A DNA stretch of 64,000 nucleotides from contig NC_030683.2 of NCBI RefSeq assembly GCF_000004195.4, positions 76,996,910-77,060,909 of the forward strand, read 5' to 3'. The notes beneath the pieces were generated by a model. The model ran no database searches. It had not been told where the DNA came from and was given only the letters and a program-made list of their open reading frames with translations. The position numbers and the translations under genes were made by a program. The DNA comes from Xenopus tropicalis (taxonomy: Eukaryota > Chordata > Amphibia > Anura > Pipidae). This document shows positions 34,800 through 43,305 of this stretch, piece after piece (within the stretch, counting starts at the first letter, position 1; the number at the start of each line of letters is the position of its first letter).

Positions 34800-35752
34800 A
34801 GGTTGCTTATTCCCGTTGGGTTGAGTTGAGAGGTCTTTCATCCAGCCAGCGTATTACCTCTTCTGGTGAGGTGAAGAAGTGTGCTCTGCCGTTGACTGTA
34901 ATTCTTAGTCTTGCAGGGAAAAGCATTGCGTATGGGATTTGTTTCAGTTTCAGTTTTTGCTTCTGTGTATTTAGTTCTTTGTTTCCGCACCTCGGTTGAA
35001 AAGTCTGGGTATATTGATACTCTTTGATTTTCATATACAAGTTCACCCGCTTTCCTCGCTTCCGTCAGTGCTATGTCTCTGTCTCTATAGTTTAGCAGGC
35101 ATGCTATGAGGGGTCTTGGAGGGGTGCCAAGGTGGTCTGCCCGGGACCTTTTTCTGCTATATTGCCTTCAGCTCTTTCTGGTAAACTTAGTATATGGATG
35201 TTATTTCTCCGTAGTCTATTCTCCAGGTCATCAGCTTTGGCTTCTAGTATGGCAATTTGTTTCTCTGTTGCTGTGAGTCTGCCTGGTAGAGGTGTTGTAA
35301 AGTCTTCCAGGTCACTAACTCTCCTTTCAGTTTCTCCAGTTCTTTCTCTAAGGTTTTGCACATCATGCTTTAGTATTGCAAAGTCAGTTTTTAGCTAATC
35401 GATTTTTCCCACTAAAGCTGTGTGGTTTGTTGTTATGGCACTTAGAATTTCTGTTAGTGTTGGTTCATTAGGTGATTCTGTGCTTGTTTGTACTATTGTG
35501 GAGGGACTACAGCTTGCTGTTTCGTGTCTTTTTGGTAGCCATGTGAGGTGTAGGAGACATACCTCTTGAGGAGCGCTGAGGTAGGGGGTCCCTTACGTAC
35601 TGAGCTAATTTTTTAGCTGCCTTTTCCCTCATAGCTGTAGGGTCTGGGGAGTCCGTGCCATCAGCGCTGGATTCGGCTCCATTTTGTGTCGACATGGCGC
35701 GTAGCTGGGATATTTGTCTTGTAGCGAGGCTGCGGCGGCTCTTGCATACCAT
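34800..35752 (-). pseudogene. L1-2 ORF1 pieces
   Basis: 35752-35507 is the N-terminal part (SSADGTDSPDPTAMREKA), 35361-35104 is coiled coil into RRM (LEAKADDLENRLRRNNIHIL), and 35046-34807 is the C-terminal domain (PYAMLFPARLRITVNG, FTSPEEVIRWLDE). Frames differ, so ORF1 is broken at least twice. The type is the same as ORF1 of L1-1 and L1-3. Confidence 0.8.
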
Positions 35753-35899
35753 TTAAGGTTGTGGGACTGTTCGGGTACTGTGTGGGGTCCCGGGTGTTCA
35801 GGCAGAGGCAGGTATGTAGCATGTGTCTGCAGTATTTTTATCCCCCCTTGCGGAGCTCTATAGATGTGCGCCCTACTCCGATCGCATGCAGGCCCCCCC

Positions 35900-36232
35900 T
35901 CAATCAATTTCTTGGCTCAGTATAGCACCTAAACCATTCTCAGATGCATCAGTTTGTACTGTGAACTTTTGCTCGAAGTTAGAACTCTTGAGAACTGGTT
36001 TAGTACAGAGCATGTTTTTAAGCTTCTGAAAAGCTTCTTCACATTGTGGACTCCATATAACCTGGTCTTTGCAATTCTTTCAGAGAAATTTCAGAGAAAT
36101 TTGGCAGGAACCTCCAATAATAGCCAACCAAACCTAAGAAAGAACGTACCTCTTTCTTTGTTTTTGGTGGAAGAATTTCAGCAATGGCTCTAATTTTGGT
36201 TGTGTCAGGCTTTACCTCTCCATTTCCTAGAA
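35900..36232 (-). pseudogene. Gmr1-like RT connection and RNase H N-terminal half
   Basis: 36232-36040 has KKEVRSFLGLVGYYWRFLPNF, the end of the reverse transcriptase thumb. After a frame change the minus strand gives FTVQTDASENGLGAIL, the first RNase H motif with its catalytic Asp, up to the L1 insertion at 35899. The hAT element at 36233 cuts the upstream side. Confidence 0.85.
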
Positions 36233-37082
36233 CAGTGCTGTCCAACTGGCGGCCCGCAGGCCGCATGCGGCCCGCGACCCCCCTCTGTGTGGCCCCCCAC
36301 CTGTCTGGCTGCTTTGATGGCTTACTCTTGTGTAAGCTTTAAATGGTATCAGTACTGTGATTAACTGGGCCCCCTGCATGGTTCTCACCTCAGATTCAGG
36401 CTGTAATCAGGCTGTATTGTTTAAATATGTAATCCCCTGTGTTGTTCACACCTTTTAATCTCTGCATTGTTCCCCCCTGCAGTGTTCACACCTCAGGCTC
36501 AGGCTGTAATCACCCCCATTGTTCCCCTGTTCACACCTCAGGAGCAGTAGAAACCCACAAATAATCCCTGCACACTACAAAAAGAACATATACTGAGGTG
36601 GTACTGCAATTAAAAAGTTTTTTAATATATACAGTAGTTATTGTGCAGACTGTAGGAGCAATGCCAGCATTGTGTCACTGTAGGCTGCATGTGTGTGCCA
36701 TACACACAGGCATCATAGGGCAAGCAGAGTATGGCACACACAGGCAGGGTAGGGAAGGCAGAGTATGGCACACACAGGCAGGGTAGGGAAGGCAGAGTAT
36801 GGCACACACAGGCAGGGTAGGGAAGGCAGAGTATGGCACACACAGCCAGGGTAGGGAAGGCAGAGTATGGCACACACAGGCAGGGTAGGGCAGGCAGAGT
36901 ATGGAAAGTTTTTGCTGTACTACAACCATTAATATGGGTATGGTCATGTGATAACATGGGTGTGTTCAAGTGGGTGCGGTTTCAAAAAGGGGAGTAGTCA
37001 AAACTGGCTTCCATTATCGGCCCTCCACCACGTAGGTCGGAAAAATTCCGGCCCTCGGTACCACAGAAGTTGGACAGCACTG
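36233..37082. mobile_element. hAT element in Gmr1 RT
   Basis: The perfect 8-bp duplication tcctagaa is at 36225-36232 and 37083-37090, with terminal inverted repeats CAGTGCTGTCCAACT and its complement at the right end. 850 bp, no transposase. Contains a 34-bp minisatellite at about 36723-36904. The termini are of the general CAGTG...CACTG hAT type. Confidence 0.92.
36723..36904. repeat. 34-bp minisatellite in the hAT element
   Basis: Five to six units of ggcagagtatggcacacaca then ggcagggtagggaa. The open frames on the minus strand over it come from the repeat. Confidence 0.93.
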
Positions 37083-37830
37083 TCCTAGAATATAACCCAA
37101 ATATCTAGTTTCTGTAAAAGCTAGAGCACACTTTTTTGGGTTGATTGTAAGACCAGCAGACTTTGAGACAGTACAGTATCTAGATGCTGAAGGTGACTTT
37201 TCCAATCTGAGCTGAATATCACCACATCATCTAAGTAGGCTGCACAGTAGGCATCATACCCTCTCAGGATGCGGTCCATAAGATGCTGAAAAGTTGCAGG
37301 AGCCCCATGAAGACCAAATGGCATGGTTACAAACTGGAAGAGCACCTGGCTTGTTGCAAAAGCTGTTTTCTCTCTTGACTCTGGATCTATAGTTATTTGC
37401 CAGTAACCTTTTGAAAGGTCAATGGTAGAGATAAATTTAGCTCCACCCAGCTGGTCAATTAACTCATCAATGCGTGGCACTGGGTATGAGTCAAATTTAG
37501 ATATGAAATTTATTTTCCTAAAATCAACACAAAAACTAATAGAACCATCTTTTTTTGGAACCAACACCACTGGTGAACACCAGTTACTTACAGAAGGTTC
37601 AATTACACCAAGTTTTAACATCTGCACAACCTCCTGTTTAACAATTTGTTTATATTTTTCAGGGGTCCTATAGGGTTGCTGACGAATAGGTTTAGCATCA
37701 CCCGTATCAATGACATGCTCAATAAGATTAGTTCTTCCAGGTGTTGTAACAAAAATATCACTGTATTTGTCAAGGACCATGCACAATTATTTCTGTTCAT
37801 CTAGATTTAGCTCAGAAAAGTTAATCTTAC
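37083..37830 (-). pseudogene. Gmr1-like reverse transcriptase
   Basis: The frame 37786-37121 covers the N-terminal IEHVIDTGDAKPIRQQPYR, VPKKDGSISFCVDFRKIN, FISTIDLSKGYWQI (catalytic Asp), FVTMPFGLHGAPATFQ and YLDDVVIFS (catalytic Asp pair). It copies the element RNA. All motifs are present, but the frame changes near 37125 and is split from its thumb by the hAT element at 36233-37082. It follows the integrase, not the protease. Confidence 0.92.
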
Positions 37831-37849
37831 AGGCTTCAGAGCTCTCTTT

Positions 37850-38615
37850 TAGGGATGTAGCGAACCTCAAAAAAAAAGTTCGCGAACCTGTTCGCGAACT
37901 TCCGCCGAAAATTGCGAATATTCGCGAACTTTGCGAACCCCATAGACTTCAATGGGAAGGCGAACTTTAAAACCTAGAAAACCCATTTCTGCCCAGAAAA
38001 GTGATTTTAAAGTTGTTTAAAGGGTGCCACGACCTGGACAGTGGCATGCAGGAGGGGGATCAAGGGCAAAAACCTCTGAAAAATTGACACACGCCGTTTT
38101 TCGAAATGATCGGTAATTTTGCGACATTTTCGTATTTTCCGGCGCTTTCGTAAAGTTATCGTAAGTTTTGCGACTTTTTCGGAGCTTTCGTACCGTTATC
38201 GTAAGTTTTGCGACTTTTTCGGATCTTTCGTAACGTTATTGTAAGTTTTGCGACTTTTTCGGAGCATTCGTACCGTTATCGTAAGTTTTGCGACTTTTTC
38301 GGAGCATTCGTACCGTTATCGTAAGTTTTGCGACTTTTTCGGAGCTTTCGTAACGTTATCGTAAGTTTTGCGACTTTTTCGGAGCTTTCGTAACGTTATC
38401 GTAAGTTTTGCGACTTTTTCGGAGCATTCGTACCGTTATCGTAAGTTTTGCGACTTTTTCGGAGCATTCGTACCGTTATCGTAAGTTTTGCGATTTTTTT
38501 CGGTGCCGGTGAACCCAAATTGCGAACATCACGAAAAGTTCGCGAATTTGCGGACTTGCGAACACCCGATGTTCGCGTGAATTAGTTCGCCGGCGAACAG
38601 TTCGCTACATCTCTA
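37850..38615. mobile_element. hAT-like element with 40-bp minisatellite
   Basis: Terminal repeats are TAGGGATGTAGCGAAC and, on the complement of the right end, TAGAGATGTAGCGAAC. Flanks ctctcttt and ctctttgt are an imperfect 8-bp duplication. No coding frame. It sits between the integrase C terminus and the RT of the Gmr1 element. A relative ends at 20794. Confidence 0.87.
38161..38480. repeat. Eight exact-length 40-bp minisatellite units
   Basis: The unit gtaagttttgcgactttttc followed by ggagcattcgtaccgttatc is repeated eight times without a length change; a ninth partial unit follows. Variants alternate between ggagcattcgtacc and ggagctttcgtaac, suggesting expansion in blocks of two. Confidence 0.95.
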
Positions 38616-38689
38616 CTCTTTGTCCAGTCTGATATGCTTCCTCAGCCATATCAGGTGAACATTCCTGCAATAACCATCAAGGAAATATT

Positions 38690-39502
38690 TTCTTTCCTCT
38701 CCTTCCACTTTCTAAGGAGATTTACATGATATATCTTTTTGTTTCTTCTACCTGGAATCTGTATTTCATAATCTACTGGACCCACTTTTCTTAAGATTTG
38801 AAAGGGACCCTGCCACTTAGCCATTAGTTTGTTCTGCTGACTGGGAAGTAAAAGTAGGATTTTTTCTCCTGGTTTAAATGTTTGTTCCCTTGAACGTTTG
38901 TTATAACAGGTACTTTGATTAACCTGAGCATCAGCTGTCCCATCGCTGACATTTTGGACAATTTATGTCTCATACAGTCAATGTAATCAATGACACTCTG
39001 AGGACTGTGCTCATCACTTACCCAGTTTTCACAAGTTACATCAAGGATACCCCTAGGTTGAGAGCGGAATATTTTAATAAGAGTATCTGCCACAGTTTTG
39101 GCTGTAATGTTTCTTAGAGGTATGGCCTCAGGTTATCTAGTTGCGTAATCACAAACAACAAGTATATACTGATTACTACTCTTTTCTAGAGGGACTACTA
39201 TTTCCATTGCTACCCTGTCAAAAGCTTTACCCACAGCTGGGATTGGGATCAGGAGCTTTGTCACTTTGCTTAATAGGTGCAGTTTTCTGACATACAGGAT
39301 AAGAACTGCAGTATTCAGCGACTTGTTGATGAATACCTGGCCAAGAAAATCTGTATAAAATTCTATTCAGGGTTTTCTCTCTACCCATATGACCAGACCA
39401 TGGTGTTTCATGTGCTAAACGAATTATTTCCTCTCGAAACATTTTTGAAACCATCACTTGCTCTTGTGTTACTCCCAATTTTTTGTTTTGTCTTACCCTC
39501 AT
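38690..39502 (-). pseudogene. Gmr1-like integrase, catalytic core deleted
   Basis: 39502-39227 gives the zinc-binding HHCC part (HETPWSGHMGREKT, FSWPGIHQQVAEYC, CPVCQ-like SYPVCQ). Continuing to about 39110 the minus strand shows DRVAMEIVVPLEKS and QYILVVCDYATR, followed by a stop and PEAIPLRNITAKTVADTLIK. The next residues jump to the C-terminal part (ILDVTCENWVSDEHS, VIDYIDCMRHKLS), so the segment with the second Asp and the Glu is missing. The integrase cannot be active. The end at about 38690 has the usual link to the hAT element. Confidence 0.85.
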
Positions 39503-39930
39503 AAGGATACAATTTTGTAAAACATAGCATGGCTGTTCATGAGATATTTCAGAATTACTTACAAACTTTTTAAATAATGGCAGCAGACTGCTATCTTTTC
39601 TCTGAGCTTTTTCAATGTCAATGTCCCAATTGGCTGTAGCAGGAAAGTCTTTTTTGGGCTCACTGTGTTCAGTTTTCCATTGAGCCTTTAAAAGGTCACT
39701 CTGTCACTCTACCACAGGTCACTCTGTTTCCTGACGTGGCAACAAACTTAGAAATAAGGAAAGTCTCTCCCAATAATCAATGGATAAGACAACTTGGGAA
39801 CCAGTGCTGTAATCACTCTGTGGACAGTCTTTCCAATTTTAACTTGTATTTTGGCCAGGGCATGTTTTCTCTTGTCTCCATGGACACATGTTATAGTGGT
39901 GTTTCTCAAAATATTAAGATTTCTCAGTAG

Positions 39931-40218
39931 TCAAGCTTTAAGAAGTGTTTGGGGACTTCCACTATCCAATAGGGCTTGTATTTTCTGGCCATTTATACAT
40001 GCTTCAACTAGGAAACCACCATTGTCTCTAACAACATTAGTAGGGTTACATTTGCTTTGTGTTTTATGGCAAAATCTCGCAATATGTCCAAATTTCCCAC
40101 AGTTGTGGCATTTTGTATTTCCACGGTCTTGAGGATTTACTCTGAGCTGCGGCTCTTTTTGCAGAAGGGGTTTGTTTCGCACAGTAATTCTTTGCTCAGC
40201 TTCCCTTCTGGCTAGCAA
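39931..40218 (-). pseudogene. Gmr1-like nucleocapsid knuckle and protease
   Basis: CHNCGKFGHIARFC is a CCHC zinc knuckle, which binds element RNA. About 25 residues later FLVEACINGQKIQALLDSGS gives the aspartic protease active site (LLDSGS). The frame stops soon after LLKA; sequence from 39930 down to 39510 is the rest of protease and linker with several stops. Confidence 0.88.
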
Positions 40219-40229
40219 AAAGTCCTCTG

Positions 40230-40948
40230 CTAGAGAAATTGCCTTTGCACTTCAGGACGATGCTCCTGTACCCACAGCTTTACTTTATCAGGTAGGATTT
40301 CAATAAATTGCTCCAGTGCAATCATTTCAAGGATTTGCTCACCAGTTTTCCTTTCTGGCTGGATCCATTTTAAGAGCAGTTCATGCAGCTGGGCATATGC
40401 CTCACAAGGACCATCAGAGTTGCTGTACCTGTAGGCTCTGAATCTTTGTCTGAAGGTTTCAACATTTAGCTCATACTGGTGAAATATGGCAACTTTCACA
40501 CAGTCATAATTCTGAGCATCTCTGGCATTTAAACTGCTGTATGCTTTTTGTGCTTTGCCAGTTAAATACAGAGCAAGGTGTAGAAGTTCATCTAAACCTG
40601 AAGGAGGTGAAGATGCAGAAGTCTCTGGCATATTAGGCTGCTCTTCCTGTTCTGTTGTAAAAACCTTTGCAATATGTGCCTTTGGCTTCACTGTAGGCTC
40701 AGCAGTAGTTATCCCTGTGGCACCAGTCAGAAGTTCTGCTTCACTTGTTATTTCCTCCTTTTCCTCAGGGAAATCATGTGAAGGGCCCCTGGAAGAAGGA
40801 TCATCTCCCTGCTTGGACATTCCTCCTTGCAGGTTTCTTCCACTTGCCTAGCAGTTTTACTCCTGCTTATGACCTTGTATTCACTTTTGCACATGGTTTT
40901 TGCTTCTGGGTAATTTTTGGGGATTCTCTCCAGGCTTTCTTTTTCCAC
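40230..40948 (-). pseudogene. Gmr1-like Gag
   Basis: The main frame 40820-40230 has a hydrophilic N terminus, then a helical capsid region (LLHLALYLTGKAQKAYSSLN, FRQRFRAYRYSNSDGPCEAY) like the SCAN-related capsids of Ty3/gypsy elements. A further upstream part (KTARQVEETCKEECPSRE) is in another frame to 40948, so a frameshift near 40825 breaks the gene. Gag would form the particle. It is followed directly by the zinc knuckle. Confidence 0.85.
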
Positions 40949-41008
40949 ATCTGTTACCCTGGCACTGCCTTTTGCGGCACTTTAGCATCCCACTGCTGCC
41001 ATCATAAT

Positions 41009-41711
41009 GTCACTGGGCGCGTGCAGGTTCAGTAGCCAGACAGATCTTCAGTGGAAATATTGTGCTTTATTTTTATCACATGCAGAAAAAAGTTTTTGCA
41101 ATGGTGCAATACAAACTTTTACCAGCAGGGGGTCAACAGTAACCCTGCAAGCACACTCCTGGAGCTCTAGAACTGCCTCTTACAAAGGCTTAACACAGAC
41201 TCCCAAAAGAAATCAGTCTGCAGCTTTTATAGCCTCCAAACTGCTCTATGCTGCCCCCAGTGGTCAGCATCTACTCATAAATATTAATTCAGAGAGGCAG
41301 CCCACCCCTTTAGAAAGTGGCTTCTGTGAGAGCTCCAGGTAAGTGTAATTAAACTTTACTTTATACAAGCATTTGCAATGTTCTGTATAGGAACAAAGTA
41401 GTTTTATGCACACACTTTTATATACACTTGTGGCAAACATAGCTTTCTATATAAGCAGTAGTTTCAGCACCATTTAAAACATACTTCCAGCACAGCTGAG
41501 GCACATGTTCCAAACAAAGTAGGCCTCAGTTTGTTAACAAAAGCTAATGCTGTTTCCAATTTTAACACATATACACCACATATACATATACACAGATTAT
41601 ACACATAGCTATTTACACACTGAAATACCAAATTAATGAGTTACTGGCCAGTAAAATTAACAGTTAATGACAAACAAACAAAGATTTTTTAGCTAAATTC
41701 ACTCCTTCACA
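41009..41711 (-). repeat. Gmr1-like 5' LTR
   Basis: 703 bp, partner of 24696-25402. Just inside it the minus strand reads TTATGATGGCAGCAGTGGGA, a possible primer binding site with loose similarity to an initiator-Met tRNA 3' end (TGGTAGCAGAGGATG type); this is weak. Confidence 0.92.
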
Positions 41712-41782
41712 ATGAGAAAATGTAAACAGCAAAATAACAAAGGTAAACAACAAATGTTTACATAGACAGGTGTGACTCTTAC

Positions 41783-42944
41783 CTCTTGTGACCATCTTCT
41801 TACTTGTAATTCTTGCTGAAGATATTTTCGGAACTGAGCAAGAATATCACATTCAAGAGAGTGTTATCTATACATCCCTGCAGCCATCATTCTTCTCCTA
41901 AGTAGAACGTAATTTGAATCGGTCTCGCTCCTAGTCCAAAGAAAAATATATTTAGAAGTGATTGAAAATCTGTACTTATTACAGCATGGACCGGTGATGC
42001 TTAAAGGAAAAGGAAAGGAAAGGATGCGTCCACTATGCGGTGACAGAGTGATCTAGCCTAGCCTTCCATTTGTATAGGAAGAAGTCAGGCTATGCTCGAT
42101 CAATTGATCACCACACAGTTGATCCTCAACCGGATACTTTCCGCTGCATTGCATATCGCCTTTGTTCAAATGACCGGAAGCCAAGTTTAACAGGTATTTT
42201 CTTCTAAAGCATTGAAAATAACAAATGTTTTTCAGGATAGGGCAATTATTGGGGGAGGGTAGAATAGATGTTTTAGTTAAAATTTTTTAGTGTTACTTTT
42301 CCCTTTAAAATATGCTTGTGTATGTTAACTTACTGGTCCAGTCCTCCAACAAGATTGTGTGTCTCCATCTCTTCATTTTTCATTGTCATCATCATCAACA
42401 TCGTTGTCATCAGTCATGGGGTCTGCATTGTTCTCCTCTGGCTCAACAGGGCTGTATTAATAAAAAAATCAACAAAAAGTTCAGATTGAAAAAAAATTGA
42501 AATACATACTGCTATGTAGACAGGTGTAGATTAGATGTACATATGACACTTATACTTCCAGGTCAAGCTCAGGTCCCTGCATCTCCACCTCTTGTTCATT
42601 CACAGGGCCTACGAAGTCCTCCTCATCTGACTCGATGGGGCTAAAATAATAAAGATCAACTAAAGTTCAGAAAAGATTGAAAACCAAAAAAACATGCACA
42701 CATATTACAAAGTAGAGGTGAATATTAGATGCACATATGGCAAGTATACTTACAGGCCCTGCTGTACAACAGGTTGCTGTTTCTGCACCTCTTCAGCATT
42801 CAAGGGTCTGGGGTTTACCTTCTCATGCATTTTGGCCAAGTGTGACATTATGGAGTCAATGCTCTCCTGAAGTGACTGAAGTGTAGGTTGCTGTTTCTGC
42901 ACTTTTTCAGCATTCAAGGGGCTGGGGCTTATCATCTTATGTGA
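41783..42944 (-). pseudogene. Copy C, proximal part: acidic exons and start of recombinase-like region
   Basis: Exons: 42944-42754, with an internal duplication (PLNAEKVQKQQP and PLNAEEVQKQQP); about 42649-42557 (SDEEDFVGPVNEQEVEMQGP); about 42456-42335 (NNADPMTDDNDVDDDDNE, LVGGLDQ, with a frame change between them); 41930-41783 (MMAAGMYR-stop-HSLECDIL, ending in a GTAAGA donor). The last exon aligns to copy D exon 2 with TAA in place of a Lys codon. The next exon of the gene is 24660-24356, beyond the Gmr1 element. Copy C and copy D are head to head, about 360 bp apart. Confidence 0.68.
42001..42308. mobile_element. TTAA-flanked MITE
   Basis: Bounded by TTAA at both ends; outer sequences are AGGAAAAGGAAAGG at the left and, on the complement, AGGGAAAAGTAACA at the right. 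308 bp, no coding frame. It lies in an intron of copy C. Confidence 0.7.
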
Positions 42945-43305
42945 CCTGACAGGGCAATATTGATAAACATCAACAAAAGTTCAGAAACAATGAATAACAA
43001 GCTACAGGAGCTAGTTATTTCAATGAGTCACAAAATGAGGTATGGTTCAAATGAGAGCAGGGGGGAATATTTATTCCAGCCAAGAAGTATAGCAACCAAT
43101 AGAAATCAAGACATGGAGACAATACCTGGCTAGATATTTGTGTATTAATCAAACTTCATTCTTTATAGGGATTACAGTAACAGGTGTTACAGTTTCTGCT
43201 ACATCTTAACATTCTTTCACATGTAGGATATATATTTAGTATATGTATTAAAGTGCTTATGCGATATGGAATGATGGATGATTACAGTTTTGCTTTATGT
43301 TACAG
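42945..43305. other. Divergent interval between copies C and D
   Basis: About 360 bp between oppositely oriented coding parts. It contains an AT-rich stretch and gagagcaggggggaatat at about 43053. It might hold part of a shared upstream region, but no zinc-finger exon of either copy is found here and no promoter element is clear. Confidence 0.35.

Larger units (their letters stand above)
25787..35899 (-). mobile_element. L1/Tx1-like LINE inserted in the Gmr1 element (L1-2)
   Basis: 5' end near 35899 (GGGGGGGCCTGCATGCG on the minus strand), ORF1 pieces at 35752-34807, ORF2 endonuclease at 34171-33746, linker at 33744-33013, reverse transcriptase split between 33022-32640 and 28955-28405, C-terminal parts at 28266-27918, 27289-26981 and 26190-25862. 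Interrupted by CR1-b and CR1-c (28960-32640) and a hAT element (26199-26972). Splicing the CR1 block out mentally makes the RT frame continuous at the GFMPGRTTDI region. I see no convincing target duplication. Confidence 0.88.
24691..41716 (-). mobile_element. Gmr1-like Ty3/gypsy retrotransposon with nested insertions
   Basis: LTRs at 24696-25402 and 41009-41711 are flanked by the 5-bp duplication ATGAG (24691-24695 and 41712-41716). Read 5'-3' on the minus strand the order is gag (40948-40230), zinc knuckle and protease (40218-39931), integrase (39502-38690), reverse transcriptase (37786-36040), then RNase H (35990-35900 and 25783-25484). Integrase before reverse transcriptase is the copia-like order that, within Ty3/gypsy, is characteristic of the Gmr1 group. 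A polypurine tract (aaggaggggga) abuts the 3' LTR. Nested inside are an L1 at 25787-35899 and hAT elements at 36233-37082 and 37850-38615. Without them the element would be about 5.3 kb. Confidence 0.9.

Noticed and set aside
38161..38480. CRISPR-like regular array
   Set aside because: Units are contiguous and alike with no unique spacers, inside a eukaryotic hAT-like element.
24696..41711. Endogenous retrovirus
   Set aside because: There is no envelope frame, and the domain order and capsid type fit a Gmr1-like Ty3/gypsy retrotransposon.
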